Source of the DNA: Methylobacter tundripaludum
Lineage (GTDB): Bacteria > Pseudomonadota > Gammaproteobacteria > Methylococcales > Methylomonadaceae
Reading direction: 5' to 3'
NCBI RefSeq assembly: GCF_002934365.1
Contig: NZ_PTIY01000008.1
Location: forward strand, 1-64,000
DNA length: 64,000 bases
This document shows, piece by piece, positions 42,956 to 51,960 of this stretch (the first letter of the stretch is position 1; each line of letters starts with the position of its first letter). The notes beneath the pieces were generated by a model. The model was not told the DNA's origin. It was given only the letters and a program-made list of their open reading frames with translations, and searched no databases. The position numbers and the translations under genes were made by a program.

Positions 42956-44014
42956 CTATTCAGCTGTCGTATATTTGTTTCGGATAACGATAAAGTCATC
43001 CAAATGGTCAAAAAACAGCGTAACCATATCAGGGTCAAAATGCCGGCCGCGTTCTTGTTGAAAAATCTCTAAAATCTCTTCCAAACTCTTCGACGGCTTA
43101 TAACAGCGCATAGCCCCCAGTGCGTCGAACACATCGGCGACCGCGGTAATGCGCCCGGCCACGCTGATTTCTTCGCCTTTAATGCCATAGGGATAGCCGG
43201 TACCGTCCCATTTTTCATGATGTTCCAGCGTAATCGTCGCGGCCAGTTTAAATAGGGGGCGTTGCGACACACTGAGCATCTGATAACCCAAATGGCTGTG
43301 CGTTTTCATGGTCGCCCATTCTTCGTCGGTCAACGCTCCCGGCTTATTCAAAATGCTGTCGGGAATAGCGACTTTACCGATGTCGTGCATGGAAGCCGCC
43401 TGTTTCATCAGGTCTAACTGTTCAAAACCGTATAATTTTGCCAATAAATACGAATATTCGGCGACACGTTTTACATGCTGCCCCGTTTCGTGCGAACGGG
43501 TTTCGCAAACCTGCCCCATCGTAAAAATAAGTTCTTGCTGGGTATCGATGATTTCCTGATTCAAGCCCTCGATTTCGCGAATGCCCAGCACTATTTGCGC
43601 TTCCATGTCGTCTTCATAGGCTTTTAAACGCAAATGGGTGGCGACCCGGGCTTTTACTTCTTCAAATTGAAAAGGTTTATTAATGTAATCGAGAGCGCCC
43701 ACATTAAAGGCCTGGATTTTATCGGCAACATCATTTAAGGCGCTGATAAATAGCACAGGAATATTCTTGGTTTCAGGATTATTTTTTAACGCCGCGCAGA
43801 CCTCATAACCGCTCATTTCAGGCATTTTAATATCCAGCAGGATCAAGTCCGGCTTTTTTGCCGCAACCGCTTGCAGGGCCATAGCGCCGTTGCTGGCGGG
43901 GCGTACTTTATAGCCTTCTTCTTTCAAAAGCGTCGATAATAGCTGCAAATTCGCCAATGTATCATCGACAATTAAAATATCCGCTGCGTATTCCAAAGGT
44001 AAACCTTTAACCAT
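42956..44014 (-). CDS. Response regulator with HD-GYP cyclic-di-GMP phosphodiesterase domain
   Basis: A 352-residue protein. The receiver domain (about 10-135) has DILIVDDTLANLQLL and the phospho-Asp in LILLDIKMPEMSGYE. A helical linker leads to an HD-GYP domain (about 165-345) with HETGQHVKRVAEYS, MHDIGKVAIPDSIL, HSHLGYQML and HHEKWDGTGYPYG, all metal and GYP residues kept. It should degrade cyclic di-GMP when phosphorylated. It is the first gene of the corrinoid operon; the likely donor kinase is the last gene. Confidence 0.95.
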   Translation of the reverse strand: MVKGLPLEYAADILIVDDTLANLQLLSTLLKEEGYKVRPASNGAMALQAVAAKKPDLILLDIKMPEMSGYEVCAALKNNPETKNIPVLFISALNDVADKIQAFNVGALDYINKPFQFEEVKARVATHLRLKAYEDDMEAQIVLGIREIEGLNQEIIDTQQELIFTMGQVCETRSHETGQHVKRVAEYSYLLAKLYGFEQLDLMKQAASMHDIGKVAIPDSILNKPGALTDEEWATMKTHSHLGYQMLSVSQRPLFKLAATITLEHHEKWDGTGYPYGIKGEEISVAGRITAVADVFDALGAMRCYKPSKSLEEILEIFQQERGRHFDPDMVTLFFDHLDDFIVIRNKYTTAE

Positions 44015-44314
44015 AATCTTAGTAAGCCTAAAAATTTTTTATGAAAAATAACACGTAGCGCGGAAACAATAAACCAACTTGATGAATCAATATTTTTCCA
44101 AAAGCAAAAAACCTTCATTTTCGTGAGCGATTGACAACCTCACGTCAAATTGTCTGACAAGAATGGCGCGTTAAAGCCCCCATACTGTAAATAAATGCCG
44201 ATAATAATATCGGCAACAAACCGGCCGCCTGAATTGATTACGATAACGGGATGACTAAACCGGCATTAAATCGGTAAAATAGCGGTTTTTCATTGTCCAG
44301 CTCCTTAAAACATA
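44015..44314. other. Divergent intergenic region between the corrinoid operon and proS
   Basis: Three hundred bases that must hold both promoters. A perfect 7-bp stem with a 4-nt loop, GCCGATAATAATATCGGC, lies at 44197-44214. TTGACA at about 44133 and TTGACG on the opposite strand lack a convincing -10 partner. No cobalamin-riboswitch B12 box is evident. Confidence 0.5.
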
Positions 44315-46024
44315 ATGCGCACTACTCAATTCCCGCTCAATACCGTTAAAGAAACGCCTGCTGATGCCGAAATAGCCAGCCACCAACTGATGATCCGCGC
44401 CGGCCTGATCCGCAAACTGGCCGCCGGTCTTTACACTTGGTTGCCCTTGGGACTGAGGGTCATGCGCAAGGTCGAAAAAATCACCCGCGAAGAAATGGAA
44501 AAAACCGGCGCGCTGGAAGTGTTGATGCCCGGCCTGCAACCGGCCGAACTGTGGCAGGAAACCGGACGCTGGGAACAATACGGCCCGGAACTGGCGCGGT
44601 TAAAAGACCGTCATGACCGCGATTTTTGCTTAGGGCCCACTCACGAAGAAATCATTACCGATCTGGCGCGCAACGAGATCAAAAGCTACAAGCAGCTGCC
44701 GATCACTTATTATCAAATCCAATCCAAATTCCGCGACGAAATCCGTCCGCGTTTCGGTGTGATGCGTTCGCGCGAGTTTATCATGAAAGACGCCTATTCC
44801 TTTCATTTGGATCATGAATCGTTGCAACTCACTTACGATGCGATGCATCAGGCTTATACCAACATCTTTAATCACTTAGGTCTAAAGTTTCGCGCGGTAG
44901 TCGCCGATTCCGGCTCTATCGGCGGTGCGGTATCGCATGAATTCCATGTATTGGCCGATTCCGGCGAAGATGCGATTGCGTTCTCAACTGGCAGCGGCTA
45001 TGCGGCCAATGTTGAAAAAGCCGAAGCGGTGATGCCCGCAGGTTCTCGCGGCGCAGCTACCGAAGCGTTGACGCTGGTTGACACGCCCAACCAGCACAGC
45101 ATCGAAGAAGTCTGCGGTTTTTTAAACATCCCCGCCACGCAATGCCTTAAGACTCTGATCGTTAAGGGCGAAGAAGACACGTTGGTTGCGCTGCTGTTAA
45201 GAGGCGACCATAACCTTAATGAGATTAAAGCGATAAAAATCGACGGCATCGCCTCTCCGCTCGAATTCGCCGGCGACGAGCAAGTCCTCAGCGCCTGCAA
45301 CTGCAAACCCGGCTCTATCGGCCCAATAGGCTTGAACATCAAGATCATCGCCGACCGTAGCGTGACCTTGATGTCCGATTTCGTTTGCGGCGCGAATCAG
45401 GACGGCAAGCATTATAAAGGCGTTAACTGGGAACGCGATTTGCCTGTACCGGACCACATTGCCGATCTTCGCATGGTGGTCGAAGGCGACCCCAGCCCCG
45501 ACGGCAAAGGCCAAATCACGCTGGCTCGCGGTATCGAAGTCGGCCACATCTTCCAGCTGGGCACCAAATACAGCGAGGCGATGAAAGCCGGCGTCATCAA
45601 CGAAGGCGGCAAAAACCAGATTATGACTATGGGCTGTTACGGCATCGGCATTTCCCGCGTGGTCGCAGCCGCGATCGAGCAGAACCATGACGATAAAGGC
45701 ATCGTCTGGCCGGCCAATCTTGCGCCTTTCCAGGTGGCGCTCTGCCCGATGAACATGCACAAGTCCGAGCGCCTGAAAGAAGCCTCGGAGAAGTTGTACC
45801 AAGACTTGCTGGCTGCCGGAATCGATGTATTGTTCGATGACCGAAAAGTCCGCGCCGGTTTTATGTTTTCCGACATGGAACTGATCGGCATCCCGCACTG
45901 CATCGTGGTAGGCGATCGCGGCCTCGATTCCGGCACGGTTGAATACAAGGCCAGAACGGCCGAGACAAACGAGGAAATCCCGTTTGCGGAGGTTATTGAT
46001 TTCTTAAAGGCTAAGCTGGCTTAA
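44315..46024 (+). CDS. proS: Prolyl-tRNA synthetase
   Basis: A 569-residue class II synthetase of the bacterial type. N-terminal [20 protein letters not shown], motif 2 region [20 protein letters not shown] and motif 3 [18 protein letters not shown] are present. The editing insertion domain (about residues 225-400, VEKAEAVMP, then [21 protein letters not shown]) is present. The C-terminal anticodon-binding domain ends in [16 protein letters not shown]. Length as expected. Housekeeping gene. Confidence 0.98.
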   Translation: MRTTQFPLNTVKETPADAEIASHQLMIRAGLIRKLAAGLYTWLPLGLRVMRKVEKITREEMEKTGALEVLMPGLQPAELWQETGRWEQYGPELARLKDRHDRDFCLGPTHEEIITDLARNEIKSYKQLPITYYQIQSKFRDEIRPRFGVMRSREFIMKDAYSFHLDHESLQLTYDAMHQAYTNIFNHLGLKFRAVVADSGSIGGAVSHEFHVLADSGEDAIAFSTGSGYAANVEKAEAVMPAGSRGAATEALTLVDTPNQHSIEEVCGFLNIPATQCLKTLIVKGEEDTLVALLLRGDHNLNEIKAIKIDGIASPLEFAGDEQVLSACNCKPGSIGPIGLNIKIIADRSVTLMSDFVCGANQDGKHYKGVNWERDLPVPDHIADLRMVVEGDPSPDGKGQITLARGIEVGHIFQLGTKYSEAMKAGVINEGGKNQIMTMGCYGIGISRVVAAAIEQNHDDKGIVWPANLAPFQVALCPMNMHKSERLKEASEKLYQDLLAAGIDVLFDDRKVRAGFMFSDMELIGIPHCIVVGDRGLDSGTVEYKARTAETNEEIPFAEVIDFLKAKLA

Positions 46025-46037
46025 AAATTGGCAATTG

Positions 46038-46151
46038 TTCACCACGAACGACCGCACGGATGCGGGAGGTAGAGCAATGCAGGAGCAATTGCCGAGACAC
46101 AAAGTTTTTATCTTAAGCTTTTCTTCGTGAACTTCGTGTCTTCGTGGTTGA
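46038..46151. repeat. MITE-like element with TTCACCACGAA inverted ends
   Basis: It begins TTCACCACGAACGACC and ends CTTCGTGTCTTCGTGGTTGA. The core at 46050-46098 (GGATGCGGGAGGTAGAGCAA, then TGCAGGAGCAATTGCCGAGA) matches the elements at 6012 and in cydD. It is shorter than the copy at 6012 (about 115 against 190 bp). Confidence 0.8.
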
Positions 46152-46165
46152 TCATTCAAATTTAA

Positions 46166-46699
46166 TTATTGCCACTGAATCAAATTCAGCGTCCTTTCCG
46201 GCAGATTTTCCGTAGTCTCACCTTCCAGATGCAAGCGCGCATCTTCATGGACGGTCGTCATAAACCGGATTAGCTGCATCTCGTGCTGCATTTTCTGTTC
46301 AAAATCCTCCGCTTCCCACATTTTATTCAGCAAATATTTCGCATGATGATGAATGGTAAAGGCGACCGCCTCAGGCAGATGGGTATAGCTGGCCTGAATT
46401 GAAGATTTGAGCTGATCCAGCGCCGCCAGGTACTGTTTATAATCCTTAACATCCTGCTTGCACTTGGTTTTAAACATCGACAGTTCGGCGTCATGTTTGG
46501 TCTTCAGCAAACTTATATCGTGCTCCAGCTGTACGCTTTTCTTTTTTAATTCGGCTTCCAGGGCTTTTTCGGCCAGGACGCGGGCATGCTTGAGCTTGGT
46601 CTGGTCGCCCTGATTAGCCAGCCGCCATTTCAGATTTTTATCTTTAACCGAATGAAGCAGACTAACCGCATTTAAAACCCAGTTTTTTACAAGAGTCAT
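46166..46699 (-). CDS. Hypothetical coiled-coil protein
   Basis: A 177-residue soluble protein dominated by charged helices: KHARVLAEKALEAELKKKSV (about residues 38-57), QLEHDISLLKTKHDAELSMF and FKTKCKQDVKDYKQYLAALD. It is likely a coiled coil over residues 35-105. No family recognised. It lies 3 bp after the membrane-protein gene on the same strand, so the two are probably partners. Confidence 0.7.
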   Translation of the reverse strand: MTLVKNWVLNAVSLLHSVKDKNLKWRLANQGDQTKLKHARVLAEKALEAELKKKSVQLEHDISLLKTKHDAELSMFKTKCKQDVKDYKQYLAALDQLKSSIQASYTHLPEAVAFTIHHHAKYLLNKMWEAEDFEQKMQHEMQLIRFMTTVHEDARLHLEGETTENLPERTLNLIQWQ

Positions 46700-46702
46700 A
46701 GG

Positions 46703-47227
46703 CTAAACAAGGTCGGATATTTGTTGCTGCAATTTTAACAATGCCTCGATGTCCTGCCGGTTGCGATGGCGGGCATTGTCTTGTTGCAGTTGCCGGTAAG
46801 TCGTTTCCGGCAATTTGGTTTTATTCGACAACAGATCCTTGTCGATGGCTTTGGACAACAACCGGATGTGCTTGCGGTTGTTAAGCTTTAACAGGCGTTC
46901 TCTGCTGAGTTCATTAAAATACTTTATTTGTTTTGTTTTGAAATAAAACAAGCGCTTAACCTGATCTTGTCTGGCCTGCCTAAACCATAGCCGACGCTGT
47001 ACCCGCTGTTTGGCCGAAAAATAATCCAAAACAGAACGGGCGGTTATTTTAACAACACCTAATAACCCGGCGATTATCAACACCGTAAACGCGCTTAACA
47101 GCATCGCAGCTCCCAGCATGGTTAATGCACCCGGCAAGCCGGACACGGCCAACCACGACAACAGCTCTACCAATAAAAACACCGGTAATGAAGCCAGAAC
47201 CAACAACAGGGAAATTCTAATAATCAA
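46703..47227 (-). CDS. Hypothetical membrane protein with basic cytoplasmic tail
   Basis: A 174-residue protein with two N-terminal hydrophobic segments (IRISLLLVLASLPVFLLVEL; AMLLSAFTVLIIAGLLGVVK) and a strongly basic helical tail (RVQRRLWFRQARQDQVKRLF, then NNRKHIRLLSKAIDKDLLSN). No family recognised. It is the first gene of a two-gene unit with the coiled-coil protein. Confidence 0.75.
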   Translation of the reverse strand: MIIRISLLLVLASLPVFLLVELLSWLAVSGLPGALTMLGAAMLLSAFTVLIIAGLLGVVKITARSVLDYFSAKQRVQRRLWFRQARQDQVKRLFYFKTKQIKYFNELSRERLLKLNNRKHIRLLSKAIDKDLLSNKTKLPETTYRQLQQDNARHRNRQDIEALLKLQQQISDLV

Positions 47228-47349
47228 AATAAACGCCGGAAACTAAGAAATCTGCCTTTGTAGAGGTACTGAGTATTGTACTTAACTTTTATCCCAACCG
47301 GAAAAATCAGCAACACGGCGCATCTTCAGTCATCGAAACGAGGTCCCCG

Positions 47350-48498
47350 CTATCCCTGACTGACCACCGCAGCCAATTGTTCATCATAAAGCGCGGCGAT
47401 TAAATTGGCCTGATAAACCATGCCTACCAAGCGATTTTCACCGTTGACTATCGGAATCTGCCGATAGCCTTGGGTAGACATCAATGAAACAAGGTCGGCG
47501 ATATGGGTGCATTCAGGCAGCACGACAACCGACCTGCTCATCATGTGACCGACCGACTCCGGTTTATCGGTCGATATATCCGGGGTACGCCGTATAAATG
47601 CCCGGAATTTATCCTGAAACCTGTCATAAGGTCTCAGGTCAATAAACTTAAAGAAATCATTCCAGGTGATAATGCCAATCACCCGCCTGGCCCTGTCAAT
47701 AACCGGCATCGCCTTGAGTTTTTGCTTATGCATGATATTCCAGGCTTCCTCGACTTCCGTCCCGTATTCGACGGCCGGCACATCCCTGAGCATAATGTCC
47801 GCACAGGTAATGCAGCCCTTAAAGCGCTTAAAGCTTCGCGCCTCTGCGTCGGCAAGCAGTTTGCGCAGATCTCCCGACGAAACATCCATGAACATGTCCA
47901 TGCTTTCCAGCGCCAGCGTCAAATCCTGGTCCGAAATACCGGTTTGCTGGGTAGATTTATCAATAGCATCCGCACCGGGAACTGTTGGATATTGATGCCG
48001 CAACACCCAGCGATTAATGACTATCGCCATCGCCAACAGGATCAGCGCATTCAAGCCCACCGGCATTAGGACAAAACCGTAACCCAAAGAAGTATCGAAC
48101 AGAATCGGTGCAATCGCGGTCGCAGCACCGGGAGGATGCAGGCAACGCAGCAACAGCATCGCAAAAATGCTGCCGCCAACGGCACATGCCGAGGCTGTTG
48201 CCGTATCGGCAATCCACTGGGCGCATGCGACGCCGATAATAGCGGAAACCAATTGCCCGCCAAAAAACGGCCAAGGTTGCGCCAACGGACTGTGCGGCAT
48301 AATAAACAGAATAATCGCAGAAGCGCCCATCGAGGCAACGATAACGGGCTGAGCCAAGCCCATGCTTAATTTCTGCGTAAGCAAAGCCATAATCAATATG
48401 GCGCTGAAACCGGAAGCAACAGCAAGGAGCTTGCCTTTAAAACTTAAGTTTACCGGATCAACAATAAGAAAACGAAGGAACCGACTGATATTCACCAT
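47350..48498 (-). CDS. HPP-family membrane protein with two CBS domains
   Basis: A 382-residue protein. The N-terminal HPP module (about residues 20-170) has four to five helices with IMPHSPLAQPWPFFGGQLVS and the defining LHPPGAATAIAPILF. Two CBS domains follow, about 230-285 (DIMLRDVPAVEYG, IGIITWNDFFKF) and 320-375 (MMSRSVVVLPECTHIADLVS, LVGMVYQANLIAALYDE). Related HPP proteins have been linked to nitrite transport; CBS domains would sense nucleotides. Role here unproven. Confidence 0.9.
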   Translation of the reverse strand: MVNISRFLRFLIVDPVNLSFKGKLLAVASGFSAILIMALLTQKLSMGLAQPVIVASMGASAIILFIMPHSPLAQPWPFFGGQLVSAIIGVACAQWIADTATASACAVGGSIFAMLLLRCLHPPGAATAIAPILFDTSLGYGFVLMPVGLNALILLAMAIVINRWVLRHQYPTVPGADAIDKSTQQTGISDQDLTLALESMDMFMDVSSGDLRKLLADAEARSFKRFKGCITCADIMLRDVPAVEYGTEVEEAWNIMHKQKLKAMPVIDRARRVIGIITWNDFFKFIDLRPYDRFQDKFRAFIRRTPDISTDKPESVGHMMSRSVVVLPECTHIADLVSLMSTQGYRQIPIVNGENRLVGMVYQANLIAALYDEQLAAVVSQG

Positions 48499-48738
48499 TA
48501 AACTAGACTACCTCGTGCATTGAAAACGTTCTCGGCCTGAACCTGGAACCAAGTATGCGCCCTTTGGCAAGTGACCGTATTTTATTAATGGAAGATTTTA
48601 CCGGCAGGGACCAAAGCGGGCGGCGAATTATTCGAATAAAGACTGCAACGGCAGAAGAGCCGATTTTGTGGGCTGCTGGATTTTATGGCCGGAAAAGAAA
48701 AACTAATGGATTGCGAAATCGATTCTTTATTACCTTAT

Positions 48739-48797
48739 TAAGGCGAAAGGCGCAAAGCGAAAAAACAAACTCCCGCTCTTCTTTGCCTTTCGCCTTA
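48739..48797. repeat. Heptamer-type inverted repeat between convergent-side genes
   Basis: AAGGCGAAAGGCGCAAAGCG (48739 onward) pairs with CTTTGCCTTTCGCCTT (48781-48796). It lies just beyond the 3' end of the MlaA gene. The 314 bp between the HPP gene and the MlaA stop hold no convincing gene. Confidence 0.85.
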
Positions 48798-48812
48798 TAC
48801 CGTTCGCGGTTT

Positions 48813-49799
48813 TTACCTACGCTTTTTTGATTTTCTAAAGTTATCTACCTTGGTGGCGGCCTCTTCAAACGACTTGGCGGTATCGTCAAACGATTGGGCG
48901 ACGCTGCTAAATGACTGTGAGACTTGCTCAAACCGCTTAGTCTCCGGGTCCAGACGCAGAGCAAAACCCGGCTCGTTACTTGAGACTGCATCGCCAGACG
49001 ATTTTTTCCCCGAAGCTTCGCCTTTGTCGCCGCCCAACTCATCTTCAAAACCGTCTACATCCGAATACGCCTCAGCCTTTCCGTCCGTCGCCAGGTTATT
49101 ACGCCATTGCAAGAAGGATTCGCGCGTAAATACATAAGGGTCTAACGCGGCTTCATCGATGAATTTCAATGCGCCTTCCGCACTGGCTCGCGCATTCAAC
49201 ATAGAGACCAATTGCACCGGCAAACCCACATAACTGGAAGGATTTGCCGCCGTATCAAATACCGCCCCCGGGATACCGCGAGACGTTGACGGGCCTAAAA
49301 AAGGCAGCACCAAATAAGAGCCTTGAGGCACACCCCATACCGCTAAAGTCTGATCAAAATCCTCTTCATTTTGTTCCAGTCCCACATGTTTAGCCACATC
49401 AAACAGGCCACCCAAACCTACTGTGGTGTTGATCGCAAGCCGCCCGGTATCTTCAGCGCTTTGCGAAAATTTAGCCTGTAAGACATCATTGATTACCACA
49501 TTGACATTCTTCAGGTTATTAAAGAAGTTGAACACACCCGTTTGCATAAATTGCGGGGTTATCCATTTATAGGCATTTGAAATAGGCTCAGCTACATAAT
49601 TATCAACGTGATCATTAAAAACAAACATTTTCCTGTTGAAGTTCTCATAAGGATCAGTCTTGTTCGCTACGGTTGGCTGGTCAACGACTTCTGTTGTCGC
49701 ACAGCCGCCCAACGCGATGCTGGCCCCAATCAGTATGCTTGAAAATGTGTGCCGCATTTTAATGCTGCGTTTGCCATTGCATGGTCTGTTCATTGGCAT
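48813..49799 (-). CDS. mlaA: MlaA/VacJ-family outer-membrane lipoprotein
   Basis: A lipoprotein of up to 328 residues (lipobox ALGGCATT). The family core runs through DPYENFNRKMFVFNDHVDNY, NFFNNLKNVNVVINDVLQAK, DTGRLAINTTVGLGGLFDVA and LPFLGPSTSRG. The C-terminal 80 residues are low-complexity and acidic, then heptad-like (SQSFSSVAQSFDDTAKSFEE). Known MlaA removes phospholipid from the outer membrane with the MlaC shuttle; the MlaC-like gene lies 5 bp upstream. Start may be 49799 or the ATG at 49793, better spaced from AGTAGG. Location in the hopanoid cluster suggests a lipid or hopanoid task. Confidence 0.9.
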   Translation of the reverse strand: MPMNRPCNGKRSIKMRHTFSSILIGASIALGGCATTEVVDQPTVANKTDPYENFNRKMFVFNDHVDNYVAEPISNAYKWITPQFMQTGVFNFFNNLKNVNVVINDVLQAKFSQSAEDTGRLAINTTVGLGGLFDVAKHVGLEQNEEDFDQTLAVWGVPQGSYLVLPFLGPSTSRGIPGAVFDTAANPSSYVGLPVQLVSMLNARASAEGALKFIDEAALDPYVFTRESFLQWRNNLATDGKAEAYSDVDGFEDELGGDKGEASGKKSSGDAVSSNEPGFALRLDPETKRFEQVSQSFSSVAQSFDDTAKSFEEAATKVDNFRKSKKRR

Positions 49800-49804
49800 A
49801 AAAC

Positions 49805-50422
49805 CTACTGTTTTGAATAATTATCAATTTTTTCGTTAATCTTGGCCATTAAAGCATCAAAACCTTCGCGCTGTAAGATGGTGGTGTATTCCGATCTTTT
49901 CAACGCCAAATCGCTCACACCATTGGCGATAATATTGATAATCCGCCAGCTGCTGCCCTTTTCCTTTAACATGTAATCGAATTTAACCGGCTTGTCGCCA
50001 GGAATAACCAGATGAGAATGCAAAACAACGCCGCCTCTTGTCGTTTCTTCTTCCGAATCGAATACAAATGATTCACCCGAATAATCTTTAAAGTTGTGCG
50101 CATAAGAAGCGATACTTAATCGGCTGAATACGTCGACCAGCTTTTGTTGTTGCTCCTCGGATAATTTCTCCCATTCCTTACCGACAACAATGCGGGCGAT
50201 TTTATTCAGTTCGTGACTGTTGGAAATAGGATCTTTTAGTTTTTCATACCTTCCGGCATAACCTAATTTTTTGCCTTCCTTCATCACATTGATCAGGTCG
50301 GCCTGAAATTTCTCTACTACTTGCTTTGCGGTTGCCGCACCTTCGTCCATAGCAAAAGCGCTCGTTGTCCCAAATAAAAAGAACGCAAATGCAATAGCTA
50401 ACCTCACACTTTTGAAAACCAT
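49805..50422 (-). CDS. hpnM: MlaC/Ttg2D-family periplasmic lipid carrier (HpnM-like)
   Basis: A 205-residue protein with a cleavable signal (MVFKSVRLAIAFAFFLFGTT, then SAFA). The mature part has the MlaC pattern: VVEKFQADLINVMKEGKKLG, VVGKEWEKLSEEQQQKLVDV, FVFDSEEETTRGGVVLHSHL and IINIIANGVSDLALKRSEYT. ATG at 50422 is chosen over upstream TTG/GTG codons because it begins the signal. MlaC proteins beside hopanoid genes are called HpnM; that name rests on location, between hpnH and mlaA. Confidence 0.85.
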   Translation of the reverse strand: MVFKSVRLAIAFAFFLFGTTSAFAMDEGAATAKQVVEKFQADLINVMKEGKKLGYAGRYEKLKDPISNSHELNKIARIVVGKEWEKLSEEQQQKLVDVFSRLSIASYAHNFKDYSGESFVFDSEEETTRGGVVLHSHLVIPGDKPVKFDYMLKEKGSSWRIINIIANGVSDLALKRSEYTTILQREGFDALMAKINEKIDNYSKQ

Positions 50423-50484
50423 AATCAAAAAACCTCGAAACACCAATATGTATTTGAATCAGGCAAAAGGTGAAAAACCGGCTC

Positions 50485-50515
50485 CCTTTAGCCTTTAGCC
50501 TTTAGCCTTTAGCCT
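50485..50515. repeat. Tandem heptamer array CCTTTAG, about four copies
   Basis: Four copies of TTTAGCC (GGCTAAA on the other strand), the same unit as the array at position 1. It lies 10 bp beyond the hpnH stop, upstream of hpnM. Confidence 0.9.
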
Positions 50516-50524
50516 AAGTAAATT

Positions 50525-51634
50525 TTAATCGACAATCTCTACTCTGACAGGAATGCCCGCGATAGTTGACGACAATTTTTCTTTTGCATACTCAGGCGTA
50601 GCCTCAGGCACCATCTCACCCTCGGTTTTTGGGCCTCTAAGAGATGTGAGCAATGCCTTCACCGGATGCGCCAACATATCTTCAACAGCTGTCGCCTCAT
50701 AACCGCAATGCGCCATGCAACTCGCGCATTTTGGGTTATTGACCGTGCCGTATTTGTCCCAAGGCGTGGTATCCAGAAGCTCCTGAAAACTCGACACATA
50801 ACCTTCATCAGCTAATAAATAGCAAGGTTTTTGCCAGCCGAACACGTTACGAGTTGGATTTCCCCAAGGCGTACAATCGTAATTTTGATTACCGGCCAGA
50901 AAATCCAAATATAGCGTCGAATGGTTTAATTTCCATTTGCGGTTTTTACCGATTTTAAAAATGCCGCGGAATAAGTCCTTGACGTCGCTGCCTTTAATAA
51001 ATACATCCTGCTGGGGAGCATGTTCATAACTGAAGCCGGGGGCAATGGTGACGCCCTCTACGCCCAGCTCCATCGCATAATCCAGGAAATCGGCAACTTC
51101 TTGGGAGCTTTCGCCTTGAAACAGGGTGCAATTTACGGTGACCCTAAAGCCTTTGTCCAGAGCCAGTTTTATGGCTTCAACGGCGCGCTCAAAAACGCCT
51201 TCCTGACAAACGGATGTATCATGCCGCTCTTGCATCCCATCCAAATGGATTGAAAATGTCAAATAAGGAGACGGCTTATAATCGTCAATTCTCTTTTTCA
51301 ACAAGAGTGCATTGGTACACAGGTAAACGAATTTCTTCCGCGCAATAATACCCTCAACGATTTGCGGCATTTCTTTATGGATAAGCGGCTCCCCGCCCGG
51401 AATAGACACCATCGGCGCATCGCACTCGTCTACAGCCTGCATGCATTCTTCAAATGAAAGACGCTTATCGAGAATATCATCAGGGTAATCGATTTTACCA
51501 CAGCCTGCACAGGCCAAATTGCAACGAAACAACGGCTCAAGCATCAGTACCAAAGGATATTTTTTAACCCCTTTCAACTTTTGCTTAATCAAATAACTGC
51601 CTACAGTTAACTGCTGACGTAAAGGAACTCCCAC
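50525..51634 (-). CDS. hpnH: Adenosyl-hopene transferase, radical SAM
   Basis: A 369-residue radical SAM enzyme that adds 5'-deoxyadenosyl to hopene, the first step of C35 hopanoid side-chain synthesis. The iron-sulfur motif is CNLACAGC (C38, C42, C45 from this start), then SIPGGEPLIHKEM; a C-terminal cysteine cluster is CASCMAHCGYEATAVEDML. The start is the GTG at 51634 (VGVPLRQQLTVGSYLIKQKL) because GGAGG stands 8 nt before it; a TTG at 51649 overlaps that site and is unlikely. Divergent from the sqs-shc operon. Confidence 0.95.
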   Translation of the reverse strand: MGVPLRQQLTVGSYLIKQKLKGVKKYPLVLMLEPLFRCNLACAGCGKIDYPDDILDKRLSFEECMQAVDECDAPMVSIPGGEPLIHKEMPQIVEGIIARKKFVYLCTNALLLKKRIDDYKPSPYLTFSIHLDGMQERHDTSVCQEGVFERAVEAIKLALDKGFRVTVNCTLFQGESSQEVADFLDYAMELGVEGVTIAPGFSYEHAPQQDVFIKGSDVKDLFRGIFKIGKNRKWKLNHSTLYLDFLAGNQNYDCTPWGNPTRNVFGWQKPCYLLADEGYVSSFQELLDTTPWDKYGTVNNPKCASCMAHCGYEATAVEDMLAHPVKALLTSLRGPKTEGEMVPEATPEYAKEKLSSTIAGIPVRVEIVD

Positions 51635-51960
51635 GAGCAAACCCTCCAAAAAACTTCGATAAACTTAATGGCGCACATATAAATATAAACGCCCTGAAAC
51701 CACACACTGCGAAACGACAAACCTGTACCAATAAAGCAACAAGCCGACAATATTCACCAAAATACAACTACCTACTACTTTTGAACGGCAGAAATCAAGG
51801 CATATTGACAAGCCTGTTATATAATACAATCGCTTATCTATTGTTGACTAGAATACTATCTTTTAACTGACGACTCCAGTTTTATAGTGTGCATGTGCAA
51901 ATATCGACGTAGAGCGCCACTTATTGCCATCAACATAAATATGACAAAAAATCATATAAC

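Noticed and set aside
44131-44160. Promoter at the TTGACA near 44133
   Set aside because: No acceptable -10 hexamer at 16-18 bp on either strand.
44015-44314. Cobalamin riboswitch ahead of the corrinoid operon
   Set aside because: No B12-box-like sequence was found on the minus strand by eye.
48555-48830. Plus-strand frame of 91 residues between the HPP and MlaA genes
   Set aside because: It overlaps the heptamer hairpin, has no ribosome site or recognisable features and ends antisense to MlaA.
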